Part shown: piece after piece, positions 9,121 through 17,520 of the stretch
Layout of the letters: the number at the start of each line of letters is the position of its first letter
Numbering within the stretch: position 1 is the first letter of the stretch
Assembly (NCBI RefSeq): GCF_018424685.1
Contig: NZ_QTKX01000001.1
Coordinates: forward strand, 1,054,001-1,118,000
Reading direction: 5' to 3'
DNA length: 64,000 nt
From: Mesobacillus boroniphilus
Lineage (GTDB): Bacteria; Bacillota; Bacilli; Bacillales; Cytobacillaceae
Program-made: the position numbers and the translations under genes
Notes under the pieces: model-generated
The model's input: only the letters and a program-made list of their open reading frames with translations
What the model was told of the DNA's origin: nothing
The model's database searches: none

Positions 9121-9134
9121 AGAAAGCGCTTGCA
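9121..9134. promoter_or_regulatory. cre (CcpA) site between madL and gntR
   Basis: AGAAAGCGCTTGCA fits the catabolite-responsive element consensus TGNAARCGNWWWCA at all but the first base. In the madL direction it overlaps a candidate -35 (TTGCAA). It suggests glucose repression of malonate use. Confidence 0.65.
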
Positions 9135-9146
9135 AAAACTGGAATC

Positions 9147-9160
9147 TACAGTCGACTGTA
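9147..9160. promoter_or_regulatory. Operator 1 (GntR-type palindrome)
   Basis: TACAGTCGACTGTA is a perfect 14-bp palindrome. Its ACAGTCGAC core recurs at 9262-9272, so the pair probably binds the adjacent GntR regulator. Confidence 0.6.
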
Positions 9161-9227
9161 TTCTTAGAACTCATAATAAATCGCCTGAAAAGCAAAGTCA
9201 AATAGTTTTTTAAATTTTCTTAAAATA

Positions 9228-9256
9228 TTGAATTGTTGAAAATGAGACGCTATAAT
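9228..9256 (+). promoter_or_regulatory. SigA promoter of gntR-mdc operon
   Basis: -35 TTGAAT at 9228-9233, 17-bp spacer, -10 TATAAT at 9251-9256. The second operator lies at the expected start of transcription. Confidence 0.7.
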
Positions 9257-9261
9257 TAAAA

Positions 9262-9272
9262 TCGACAGTCGA
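9262..9272. promoter_or_regulatory. Operator 2 (GntR-type palindrome)
   Basis: TCGACAGTCGA, perfect with a central A, directly downstream of the -10. Placement is right for repression of the gntR-mdc promoter. Confidence 0.6.
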
Positions 9273-9302
9273 CCAAATTTTTTTAAAGAAGGAGACAGTG
9301 TC

Positions 9303-9953
9303 ATGAATTCATCAAAAATTAATCAGAACGCCTTATCAAATCACATCGCTGAACATATTACAGAGCAAATCATAAAAGGAGAGCTGGGACCTGGAGAAAA
9401 ACTGGTAGAACATATTTATGCAGAAGAATATGGAACTAGCAGGGCTCCTGTAAGGGAGGCAATCTACCTTTTATCAATTGAGGGGCTTGTGGAAAGGATT
9501 CCACGAAAAGGGGCAGTAGTCAAGGAATACACCGAGAATGAGATTTATGATCTCCTTGAAGTCCGCAATATGCTTGAATCAATGGCAATCGAACGGATCA
9601 GGAGAAACGGGATAGAAGAAGAAGGCATTCAAAAAATGTCTGCACTTCTCGAACAAATGAAAACCAGCACAGAAATCCATCAGTACACTCATTTGAATCA
9701 CACTTTCCATATGACACTTGTGGAAATGAGCAAAAGTGAAACGATTAAAACAATGTATACCCGATTGGGCTGGCCGCTCCTAAGAATCCAGAGTATCTCA
9801 TTCACAAATCAAGGAAACATCGAAAAATCAATAAGAGAGCACGAAATGTTGGTCGAACTGTTGCATGACGAAAAAATTTCCGATGCCGCAGACCTTCTGG
9901 CTCGCCATAACCAGGATGTTATTATCAGCATGCAGAAAAAACTAGGTAAATAG
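9303..9953 (+). CDS. GntR/FadR-type regulator of malonate genes
   Basis: 216 aa. N-terminal winged helix (about 10-75, with GTSRAPVREAIYLLSIEGLVERIPRKGAVV typical of GntR) and a C-terminal all-helical FCD ligand domain with metal/ligand residues in EVRNMLE-, H-rich (HLNHTFH) and H (REHEMLVELL) positions. Start ATG after AAGGAG. Probably represses mdc and madLM until malonate or a derivative binds; the analogous Acinetobacter regulator is MdcY. It is the first gene of the mdc operon, so autoregulated. Confidence 0.85.
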   Translation: MNSSKINQNALSNHIAEHITEQIIKGELGPGEKLVEHIYAEEYGTSRAPVREAIYLLSIEGLVERIPRKGAVVKEYTENEIYDLLEVRNMLESMAIERIRRNGIEEEGIQKMSALLEQMKTSTEIHQYTHLNHTFHMTLVEMSKSETIKTMYTRLGWPLLRIQSISFTNQGNIEKSIREHEMLVELLHDEKISDAADLLARHNQDVIISMQKKLGK

Positions 9954-9971
9954 GCTAATGGGGTGAGAAAT

Positions 9972-10907
9972 ATGAAAATAGCATACTTATTTCCCGGCCA
10001 AGGTTCGCAAAAGCCGTGGATGCTGCATACACTTCCGAAACACCCCGCGGTTCAACAGGTGTTGAATGAAGCAAGGGAAATCCTGGACGGAGAAATCGAT
10101 TGCCTGGATTCAAAGGAATCCCTTGAATCGACTGTAGCTGTTCAGCTTTCTCTTCTTATCGCCTCGGTTGCTGTTGCAAGAGCATTTGAATCCGAGGGTG
10201 TCAGACCTGATATAGTGGCCGGCCATTCTGTTGGCGCGTTTAGTGCCGCTGTCACCAGCAAGACCATTGAATTTGCAGATGCGCTCAAACTAGTCAGGCT
10301 AAGAGGCCGGTTAATGGAGCAGGCTTTTCCATCCGGTTACGGAATGGGAGTAGTGACAGGAACTGATGCGCGAACTGTAAAAGAGATTACAGCTTCTTGT
10401 TTTACTGAAAAGGATCCTGTTTATGCTGCGAATATTAATGCTTCAGATCAAATAACCGTTTCCGGTTCGCTGGAGGGAATAAACAGGGTCATTGATCAGG
10501 CAAGGAAAAAAGGCGCCAGAACAGCTGAACTGCTTAATGTCAGCATTCCATCACATTGTCCCATTCTCGAAACTGTTTCGCATGCCCTGGAAGAAGAACT
10601 TTCAGGAATTCATATGCATTCCCCGGAGGTTCCCTATGCATGCAACCGGACGGCCAGGCTTCTAAGATCTGCTGAACAAATAAGGGACGATCTGGCATTC
10701 AATGTATCTCATCCAGTGAAATGGCATGATATTTCCACCATCCTTTGCGAATTTGGAACACGGCTATTTATTGAAATGCCTCCAGGGAATGTTCTTACAA
10801 CTTTAGCAAAAAGAGCATTGCCTGGTGCACGTTCAGTTTCAGTTGAAGAAAATGGATTTAAAAATTGTTTGTTTTTAGGTAAACGTTACACTTCCATACA
10901 GTCTTAG
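9972..10907 (+). CDS. mdcH: Malonyl-CoA:ACP transacylase of malonate decarboxylase
   Basis: 311 aa, FabD-like fold: FPGQGSQ at the N-terminus, nucleophile Ser86 in GHSVGAF, catalytic His195 in PSHCP. It transfers malonyl from malonyl-CoA to the acetyl-S-carrier to prime the decarboxylase. The ATG at 9972 with GGGGTGAG upstream is preferred to the GTG nine bases earlier. Placed first among the enzymes here, unlike the A-first order in Klebsiella. Location next to mdcA separates it from fatty-acid FabD. Confidence 0.85.
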   Translation: MKIAYLFPGQGSQKPWMLHTLPKHPAVQQVLNEAREILDGEIDCLDSKESLESTVAVQLSLLIASVAVARAFESEGVRPDIVAGHSVGAFSAAVTSKTIEFADALKLVRLRGRLMEQAFPSGYGMGVVTGTDARTVKEITASCFTEKDPVYAANINASDQITVSGSLEGINRVIDQARKKGARTAELLNVSIPSHCPILETVSHALEEELSGIHMHSPEVPYACNRTARLLRSAEQIRDDLAFNVSHPVKWHDISTILCEFGTRLFIEMPPGNVLTTLAKRALPGARSVSVEENGFKNCLFLGKRYTSIQS

Positions 10908-10941
10908 ATTTATTAATCGAAAAATGAAAGGGGTTGCAACA

Positions 10942-12588
10942 ATGCAGGCTATTAAACAACGTTCATGGAAAACTCGATTAGAAGCGAAAGAAAAAAGGAT
11001 CGAAAACTTGAAAAATATTACATCCAGCCGAATCATTCCGACAGACAAAATCGTCGAGGCTCTGGAACAATTAATCATGCCTGGTGACCGAGTCGTCCTG
11101 GAGGGAAACAATCAAAAGCAGGCTTCCTTCCTATCAACTGCCCTTGCCATGGTAAGTCCTCAAAAAGTGCACGATTTACATATGATTATGTCGAGTATCT
11201 CCCGGCCGGAGCATTTGGATTTGTTTGAGTCGGGTATTGCAAAAAAAGTGGATTTTTCATATGCAGGCCCCCAGAGCCTTAGAATTGCCCAGATGCTTGA
11301 AGATGGAAAACTTACCATGGGAGAAATTCATACGTACGTTGAGCTGTATGGGAGGCTGTTTGTCGACTTGATTCCCTCGGTTGCATTGGTTGCGGCGGAT
11401 AAGGCTGACGCATCGGGGAATTTATACACCGGTCCGAATACTGAGGAAACTCCGACACTCGTGGAAGCAACAGCCTTCCGTGATGGGATCGTCATTGCCC
11501 AGGTCAATGAACTGGTTGATGAACTGCCACGTGTCGATATACCTGGTTCCTGGGTCGACTTTGTCGTCGTAGCCGACAAGCCGTACCAGCTTGAGCCACT
11601 TTTCACCAGGGACCCGAGACATATTTCGGATATTCAAATACTCCAGGCAATGATGGTGATCCGCGGTATTTATGAAAAGCATCAAGTGCAATCGCTTAAT
11701 CACGGAATTGGCTATAATACGGCTGCAATTGAACTTCTTTTACCGACGTATGGTGAATCCCTTGGACTAAAGGGTAAAATCTGCAAACACTGGACATTAA
11801 ATCCCCATCCAACGCTAATCCCTGCGATTGAGAGCGGGTGGGTAGAGAGCGTACATTGCTTTGGCGGGGAAGTCGGAATGGAAAAGTATGTTGCGGCAAG
11901 GAGAGATGTGTTTTTCACAGGACATGACGGAAGCTTGCGTTCAAATCGGACTTTATGCCAGTTAGCCGGACAATATGCCGTCGATCTGTTTGTCGGCTCC
12001 AGTCTGCAAATAGATGGTGCGGGAAATTCTTCGACCGTAACGAGCGGTAGGCTTGCAGGCTTCGGAGGCGCGCCAAATATGGGACATGATCCAGGCGGAA
12101 GACGCCATTCCTCCCAAGCGTGGCTCGACATGATGACGAGCGATGATCCACTGGCACGAGGGAGAAAACTGGTTGTCCAGGTAGTTGAGACATTCCAGAA
12201 CGGCAACAAACCAGTGTTTGTTGAGTCATTGGACGCTGTGAATGTGAAGAAAGACGCAGCACTGGCAACTGCACCTGTGATGATTTATGGAGAAGATGTC
12301 ACTCATATTGTCACAGAGGAAGGAATTGCCTACTTATATAAAGCAAGCAGTATGGAGGAGCGACGCCAGGCAATTGCGGCAATTGCGGGTGTCACCCCGA
12401 TTGGCCTTGAACATAATCCTAAAAAAACAGACAAGTTAAGAAGAGAAGGATTGGTTGCCCTGCCTGAAGATCTGGGAATCAGAAGAACGGATGCAACGCG
12501 ATCCTTGCTTGCCGCAAAAAATGTTGAAGAGCTTGTGGAATGGTCGGAGGGATTGTATGAGCCACCTGCTAAATTCAGAAGCTGGTAA
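10942..12588 (+). CDS. mdcA: Malonate decarboxylase alpha subunit (acetyl-S-ACP:malonate ACP transferase)
   Basis: 548 aa, the usual length. CoA-transferase-like fold. It swaps malonyl for acetyl on the carrier protein. Glycine-rich stretches such as SGRLAGFGGAPNMGHDPGGRRHSS are characteristic of MdcA. Start ATG at 10942 follows AAAGGGG; an in-frame ATG at 10924 overlaps that site and is rejected. The stop lies 32 bp inside mdcB. Confidence 0.9.
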   Translation: MQAIKQRSWKTRLEAKEKRIENLKNITSSRIIPTDKIVEALEQLIMPGDRVVLEGNNQKQASFLSTALAMVSPQKVHDLHMIMSSISRPEHLDLFESGIAKKVDFSYAGPQSLRIAQMLEDGKLTMGEIHTYVELYGRLFVDLIPSVALVAADKADASGNLYTGPNTEETPTLVEATAFRDGIVIAQVNELVDELPRVDIPGSWVDFVVVADKPYQLEPLFTRDPRHISDIQILQAMMVIRGIYEKHQVQSLNHGIGYNTAAIELLLPTYGESLGLKGKICKHWTLNPHPTLIPAIESGWVESVHCFGGEVGMEKYVAARRDVFFTGHDGSLRSNRTLCQLAGQYAVDLFVGSSLQIDGAGNSSTVTSGRLAGFGGAPNMGHDPGGRRHSSQAWLDMMTSDDPLARGRKLVVQVVETFQNGNKPVFVESLDAVNVKKDAALATAPVMIYGEDVTHIVTEEGIAYLYKASSMEERRQAIAAIAGVTPIGLEHNPKKTDKLRREGLVALPEDLGIRRTDATRSLLAAKNVEELVEWSEGLYEPPAKFRSW

Positions 12589-13477
12589 GAGAGACTCAGG
12601 AATGTTTTTGGAGAAACAGGAATTCAGTCTGCATCTTGCAAACTTGGCTGTCAAATCGCTTATAGAAGAAGCTGAGCTAACTCCTAAACCAGGACTTGTC
12701 GATAAAGATAATTCCGGCTCACATTCTGATATGACATTTAAAACGATGATTCAATCAGCAGAAGCCTTGGAGCCAACCTTCAGGGGGATTGCAGAGGCAA
12801 GCTTTAAACATGATCTCTCACAGGAACTTCGGGAAGAAATTGCTGCAATCGGACGTCGGGGAGAATTTGAAATGTTAGAGGCTACAGGAGGCATCAACAC
12901 GCATAAAGGGGCAATATGGGCACTTGGCCTGCTTGTCTCGAGTATAGCAATGAATCCTGACGGTTCTTCGCTCAACAAGATCGCTTTCACTGCGGGAGAG
13001 CTTGCCCGCTTTTCAGACAGGAATCTGACTGAACAGATGACAAATGGGAAGCGCGCGAAGGATAGATACGGGGTAAATGGTGCAAAGGGTGAGGCCCAGC
13101 AGGGTTTTCCTCATTTAATCAAAGTCGCATTGCCCGAGCTGTTTACCTCGAGAAACAGAGGTATCGAGGAGAATCATTGCAGGATAAACGCTCTGGTCGC
13201 ACTGATGGCGAGTGTTGATGATACGTGCATTTTACATCGCGGAGGCGCTGAGGCGCTGAGCTGTACTAAGAGTCTTGCCGCGGAAATCCTGGCTTCTGGC
13301 GGCGTATCGACTAAGCAAGGGTGGAAGCTTTTAGGAAGGCTTGACCAATCCATGCGCAAGTACAATGCTTCCCCGGGCGGTAGTGCAGACTTGCTTGCTG
13401 CAGCACTATTCCTTGATTTTTTTCAACAAAGCAGGACTCAAATGACTCAAAAGCAGCAACTGCTTTTAAATTATTAA
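12557..13477 (+). CDS. mdcB: Triphosphoribosyl-dephospho-CoA synthase
   Basis: 306 aa, CitG/MdcB family. It makes 2'-(5''-triphosphoribosyl)-3'-dephospho-CoA, the precursor of the carrier prosthetic group. Motifs: TPKPGLVDK, GGINTHKGAIW, and the C-terminal SPGGSADLLAA. The ATG at 12557 has GGAGG seven bases upstream, and overlaps mdcA by 32 bp; the longer open frame upstream has no site and shares the mdcA body. Confidence 0.9.
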   Translation: MSHLLNSEAGKRDSGMFLEKQEFSLHLANLAVKSLIEEAELTPKPGLVDKDNSGSHSDMTFKTMIQSAEALEPTFRGIAEASFKHDLSQELREEIAAIGRRGEFEMLEATGGINTHKGAIWALGLLVSSIAMNPDGSSLNKIAFTAGELARFSDRNLTEQMTNGKRAKDRYGVNGAKGEAQQGFPHLIKVALPELFTSRNRGIEENHCRINALVALMASVDDTCILHRGGAEALSCTKSLAAEILASGGVSTKQGWKLLGRLDQSMRKYNASPGGSADLLAAALFLDFFQQSRTQMTQKQQLLLNY

Positions 13478-13492
13478 ACGGAGGACTGGCAC

Positions 13493-13804
13493 ATGGAAAA
13501 ATTAAATTTTAAATATCCTGCATCAAAATTCCTTCAGACTCAGGCACATATTGGTGTCGTCGGTTCAGGTGATCTTGAAATCGTTATAGATCCATCTGAT
13601 CGCGGGTTTGCTGAGGTGACTGTAAGGACAGGGACTACAGGTTTTAACGAAACATGGAAGAGGGTCCTGGAGAGGTTTTTTGCCCAGAATGACGTTTCGG
13701 CAAGCATCTTGATCAACGATTTCGGTGCAACTCCTGGGGTCGTCTCATTGAGATTGGCACAAGCTTTGGAGGTGGCTCATGATGCTGGATACATTAAAAA
13801 ATAG
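13493..13804 (+). CDS. mdcC: Malonate decarboxylase acyl carrier protein (delta)
   Basis: 103 aa, the small carrier that holds acetyl/malonyl on a phosphoribosyl-dephospho-CoA arm. The likely attachment serine is Ser25 in GVVGSGDLE. Ribosome site GGAGG before the ATG. Ends 26 bp inside the next gene. Confidence 0.9.
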   Translation: MEKLNFKYPASKFLQTQAHIGVVGSGDLEIVIDPSDRGFAEVTVRTGTTGFNETWKRVLERFFAQNDVSASILINDFGATPGVVSLRLAQALEVAHDAGYIKK

Positions 13805-15476
13805 CTTCACTGAATGTGGAGGTCGTGAACGGGCCCGTCTGTTATTGACTCCCAATACTTTTAGAGAACTGCTTGATCCATTTTCCGGAATTGAGTCTCC
13901 CCACCTGGAACCCCAGGGCATTGTACCGCAAAGTGATGATGGCGTTATCATTGCCCGTGGAGAATTGAACAATCATTCTTTGCTTGTAATTTCAATAGAA
14001 GGGAAATTTCAGGGCGGTGGAATTGGTGAAGTCTCAGGGGCTAAGATTGCAGGAGCACTTGAGCTTGCATTGGAGGAAAATAAATCGGGGAATAGCTTAT
14101 ATCCAGTATTAATATTTGACACTGGCGGAGTCAGGCTTCAGGAAGCAAACTATGGATTACTGTCTATAGCTGAAATTGGTGCGGCTATTGTTGCACTAAG
14201 GGAATATGTTCCTGTGATTGGAATCATTCCCGGAAAAATCGGAGCCTTTGGCGGCATGTCAATAACAGCTGGATTGTGCAGCAAGATCATCATGACCCGT
14301 GAAGCTCGATTAGGATTAAATGGGCCGGAAGTAATCGAGCAGGAAGCAGGAATAGAGGAATTTGACTCGATGGACCGCCAGCTGATCTGGAATACTATAG
14401 GCGGCAAGCAGAGGGAAGCAGCCGGTTTTGCTGATTACCTTGTTGAGGATGATATCAAGAGCATCCAGCAATCTATCATCCAAGCTATCTCACTGGGCAA
14501 GGATGATACACCAAAAAGTGCACAGGTTGATCGATATCTCTCCTTCTTAGAAGCTGTTAATACCACTGAAACTTTAACACCTGAAAATGCACGACAGCTT
14601 TGGAATCAGTCAGAAGGGGCGATTCAGAAGTTAAAGGTTCCTTGCTATGATGAAAGTCCAGTCCATGGACAATTATCAAGAGGACATAAATGGTTTAAGC
14701 AGTTAACTGCAGGTGCTGAGAACATCGGGGAAATACCATCAGTGCTTTGTGCTGATTCGGTTATCGGAAATCGGGCTGCGCGCTTCCTGGCAATAGTACC
14801 CGATGAAACGAGCCGCTTTCCAAGAGCAAGGTCTGGTGAATTTGGTATTGAACAAGGATGGATGCTTGCAAAGCATATACGTGAAGTGATCGAAGAAGAT
14901 CGGTTTAAAGAGAAGAGGGCAATAATCGCTGTTGTCGATGTGCCAAGCCAGGCATATGGATACAGAGAAGAACTGTTAGGAATCCACCAGGCATGTGCAG
15001 CAGCCGTCGATGCTTATGCAACAGCAAGATTAGCAGGGCATCCCGTCATTGCATTCATTCCTGGAAAGGCAATATCAGGCGCTTTTCTATCACATGGATT
15101 GCAGGCAAACAGGCTGATTGCTCTAGATGACGAGGGTGTCAATGTTCATGTGATGTCAAAGCAATCAGCAGCCCGGATCACGATGCGAACGATTGAGGAG
15201 CTTGAAGAAGCAACAAAAAAGGTACCTGCGATGGCTTATGACATACGTTCCTTTGAAAAACTCGGTGCTCTTCATAGTCTGCTGGATGGAGTAAATGCCG
15301 ATGAACCAGCAGAAGAAGACATTTTAAGGGTTTTCAGTAAGTTAACAGAAGCTATTGAGGACATAGAAAACAAACAGAGAGATTTAAGCAGCAGACTTAC
15401 TTCTGCTTTTGCCAGACAAGGCGGAAGGGAAGCCTCCATATTGGTGAGAGAGAAGCTGGCTGAGCAATGGAACTAG
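13779..15476 (+). CDS. mdcD: Fused malonate decarboxylase beta-gamma subunit (MdcD-MdcE)
   Basis: 565 aa. Residues 1 to about 280 are MdcD (beta), a carboxyltransferase/crotonase-type domain with GGGIGEVSGAK, DTGGVRLQEAN and IGAFGGMS. Residues about 300-565 are MdcE (gamma), with AYGYREE, AGHPVIAFIPGKAISGAF and ADEPAEED. Together they decarboxylate malonyl-S-ACP to acetyl-S-ACP without biotin. Separate genes in Klebsiella, one polypeptide here. Start ATG-ATG after TTTGGAGGTGG; overlaps mdcC and mdcG. Confidence 0.9.
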   Translation: MMLDTLKNSFTECGGRERARLLLTPNTFRELLDPFSGIESPHLEPQGIVPQSDDGVIIARGELNNHSLLVISIEGKFQGGGIGEVSGAKIAGALELALEENKSGNSLYPVLIFDTGGVRLQEANYGLLSIAEIGAAIVALREYVPVIGIIPGKIGAFGGMSITAGLCSKIIMTREARLGLNGPEVIEQEAGIEEFDSMDRQLIWNTIGGKQREAAGFADYLVEDDIKSIQQSIIQAISLGKDDTPKSAQVDRYLSFLEAVNTTETLTPENARQLWNQSEGAIQKLKVPCYDESPVHGQLSRGHKWFKQLTAGAENIGEIPSVLCADSVIGNRAARFLAIVPDETSRFPRARSGEFGIEQGWMLAKHIREVIEEDRFKEKRAIIAVVDVPSQAYGYREELLGIHQACAAAVDAYATARLAGHPVIAFIPGKAISGAFLSHGLQANRLIALDDEGVNVHVMSKQSAARITMRTIEELEEATKKVPAMAYDIRSFEKLGALHSLLDGVNADEPAEEDILRVFSKLTEAIEDIENKQRDLSSRLTSAFARQGGREASILVREKLAEQWN

Positions 15477-16090
15477 AAACACATGACTTGCTGGAGATCG
15501 ATAAAAAGGATTTAATAAGCCATACAGAGATTCCGGAATGGGCGGTCCATTCACTTGAAAATACTCCATTTGTCGTGGTTCGCCGTGTCCATGCACCAGA
15601 GGGACAGGTAGCCGTTGGGATAAGAGGGAGAAATAGAAATCAAAGATTTGGCGCATTCCTTGAAGAAAGAAAAGTGATTCGGCAAATTAAACCAGAACAA
15701 CTCACATCAAAGAAAATGTGGGAGGATAAGCAGGCTGATGTTTTCTCAGCTCTAGACATGGCAGCATCTATTTTTCGAAATTACGAGATCTCCTGGGGAC
15801 CGGGGGGCAGCGTTGGATTCGAGCTTGCCAGCGGTGTGGTAACAGTCACATCCGAAAGTGACTTAGACCTTATAATCCGGGCACACCAACCACTTCCAAT
15901 AGCAGATGCTGTCGCTATGGTTGAAAGGCTGGAAAGAAGTAATGTAAGAATCGATGTCCAAGTTGAAACACCAGCTGGCGGTTTTTCTTTAAAGGAGTAT
16001 ACTAGGGATTCAGGTTCCTTCCTTTTAAAAACAAAAATTGGACCGAAATTAACCAGAAATCCTTGGAATGAGGAAGTTAAAAAATTTTAA
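15467..16090 (+). CDS. mdcG: Phosphoribosyl-dephospho-CoA transferase
   Basis: 207 aa. Nucleotidyltransferase that attaches the prosthetic group from the MdcB product to MdcC. Active-site pattern GGSVGFELASG followed by ESDLDLIIRA (two acidic residues). Overlaps the end of the fused subunit gene by 10 bp and closes the operon. The ribosome site is weak, consistent with coupling. Confidence 0.88.
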   Translation: MELETHDLLEIDKKDLISHTEIPEWAVHSLENTPFVVVRRVHAPEGQVAVGIRGRNRNQRFGAFLEERKVIRQIKPEQLTSKKMWEDKQADVFSALDMAASIFRNYEISWGPGGSVGFELASGVVTVTSESDLDLIIRAHQPLPIADAVAMVERLERSNVRIDVQVETPAGGFSLKEYTRDSGSFLLKTKIGPKLTRNPWNEEVKKF

Positions 16091-16113
16091 TTTTATAGAA
16101 AAATTTACTTTAG

Positions 16114-16152
16114 AAGCGCAGGGGGAGTATATAACGTACCTTGCGCTTTTTT
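16114..16152 (+). terminator. Terminator of the mdc operon
   Basis: AAGCGCA ... TTGCGCTT stem followed by TTTTTTCTTTT, 24 bp after the mdcG stop. Confidence 0.75.
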
Positions 16153-16361
16153 CTTTTCTAATAAAGAATGGAGAAATAATTTGCTGTAATAATGAAAGGT
16201 AAGCGATGTTCATGTCGAATTTTTACTAACGGTGAATGATTTAGTGCTTTCTTTTTTAATGATGAGTTTGGGAGAGTATAGGGGATACCTCCTGGTTTTT
16301 CTGCATATATATGTGTGATAAAAATATATGGTCATCTAATCCTTTGAAGGTGAGAAGATTT

Positions 16362-16967
16362 ATGTATATACCCAAACATTTTAAAATCGATGATATGGAA
16401 CAGATATATGAGTTTATTGAAAAGTATAGTTTTGTAACTCTATACTCGACACATATGGGAGAACCTTATGCAACTCATTTGCCGCTGATTCTAAAGAAAG
16501 ATGAAAATGCTTTATATGGCCATTTTGCCAGGGCTAATGGGCAGTGGAAGGATATTGGGAATCAATTGGCTCTTGTGGTTTTCCAGGGTCCTCACTGTTA
16601 TATTTCACCTTCTTGGTATGAAACAACTAATGCGGTGCCTACGTGGAATTATGTGTCCGTCCATGTATACGGGAAAGTGGACATAATTGAAGATGAAAAG
16701 GTACTATTTGATTCCTTGGATGAGATGGTCACTAAATATGAAAAGCCAGATAGTCCTTACAATTTGAAAAAGGTAGACACCGACTATATTGAAGGATTGA
16801 GTAAGGGCATTGTTGCGTTTAAAATAGCCATTACTAAAATTGAGGCAAAGGCTAAACTAAGTCAAAATCATTCACTGGAAAGGCAAGAGATAATTATTCA
16901 AAATCTAGAAAAAATTGCAGGTCAAGATCATTTAGAAGTAGCGACCCTAATGAAGAAAAATCGCTAA
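16362..16967 (+). CDS. paiB: PaiB-type FMN-binding protein
   Basis: 201 aa, close to B. subtilis PaiB. Split-barrel flavin-binding fold: YIPKHF at the start, ATHLPLIL, GHFARANGQW, FQGPHCYISPSWY and VPTWNYVSVHVYGK. PaiB-type proteins are described as negative regulators of sporulation and protease genes; the biochemical role is unsettled. ATG at 16362 with AAGGTGAG upstream; an earlier in-frame ATG lacks a site. Monocistronic. Confidence 0.88.
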   Translation: MYIPKHFKIDDMEQIYEFIEKYSFVTLYSTHMGEPYATHLPLILKKDENALYGHFARANGQWKDIGNQLALVVFQGPHCYISPSWYETTNAVPTWNYVSVHVYGKVDIIEDEKVLFDSLDEMVTKYEKPDSPYNLKKVDTDYIEGLSKGIVAFKIAITKIEAKAKLSQNHSLERQEIIIQNLEKIAGQDHLEVATLMKKNR

Positions 16968-16988
16968 AAATCTGCTGAGTGGAAAATT

Positions 16989-17030
16989 AAAACAGACAGT
17001 AGCTATAAACTGTACCCTGTCTGTTTTTTT
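16989..17030 (+). terminator. Terminator after paiB
   Basis: AAACAGACAG/CTGTCTGTTT stem followed by a T run. Confidence 0.85.
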
Positions 17031-17167
17031 CAAAGCTTTCTAGAAAATGAAAAAATCACAAAATTGTACTTAAGGAATTAAATTTTAGCTAATTTATACA
17101 AATTATTACTTCTATCGACAGTAATTGTGTATAATTGGATTCAGCGGAAAATTTAATACATAAAGAA

Positions 17168-17350
17168 TTTGGTGTCTTCTAAACGAGTTAGTAGTTTAGA
17201 GACTTAATAGGGAAGTTGGTGAAATTCCAACGCGGTCCCGCCACTGTAACTGGGAGCTTCAAGCTTGATGCCACTGTACTTTTTGTATGGGAAGGCGCTT
17301 GATAGCAATGACCAGAAGCCAGGAGACCTGCCTGATTCTTCGCGCCACAA
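17168..17350 (+). ncRNA. Cobalamin riboswitch aptamer
   Basis: Conserved elements in order: GGTGAAATTCC, GCGGTCCCGCCACTG, TGATGCCACTG and the B12 box AGCCAGGAGACCTGCC (17318-17333). A -10 (TATAAT, 17130-17135) lies upstream. It heads the corrinoid salvage operon and should switch it off when adenosylcobalamin is plentiful. Confidence 0.93.
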
Positions 17351-17409
17351 CCTACGAGGATAGGAGGTGTTTGGGAACGATTCTGGCTTTTTATAGGAAG
17401 AACCGGCAC

Positions 17410-17445
17410 AAACATCTCCATGGGTAAAATGGAGGTGTTTTTTTA
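17410..17445 (+). terminator. Riboswitch-controlled terminator
   Basis: ACATCTCCAT/ATGGAGGTGT stem then seven T. The upstream segment GGAGGTGTTTG (17363-17373) can pair with CAAACATCTCC (17409-17419) as an antiterminator, so this is the expression platform. Confidence 0.85.
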
Positions 17446-17520
17446 GTTTCATAGACATGTTTTTTGTTGTGCAAAGAATTTGAGTACAAACCTTAAAAAG
17501 ATAATTCGGAGGAATGACAA

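Noticed and set aside
11712..12274. Minus-strand frames of 119 to 165 codons within mdcA
   Set aside because: Shadows of a clearly conserved enzyme; no start signals.
10942..12588. Acetyl-CoA hydrolase/transferase as the function of MdcA
   Set aside because: Same broad fold, but length, glycine motifs and operon context fix it as the malonate decarboxylase alpha subunit.
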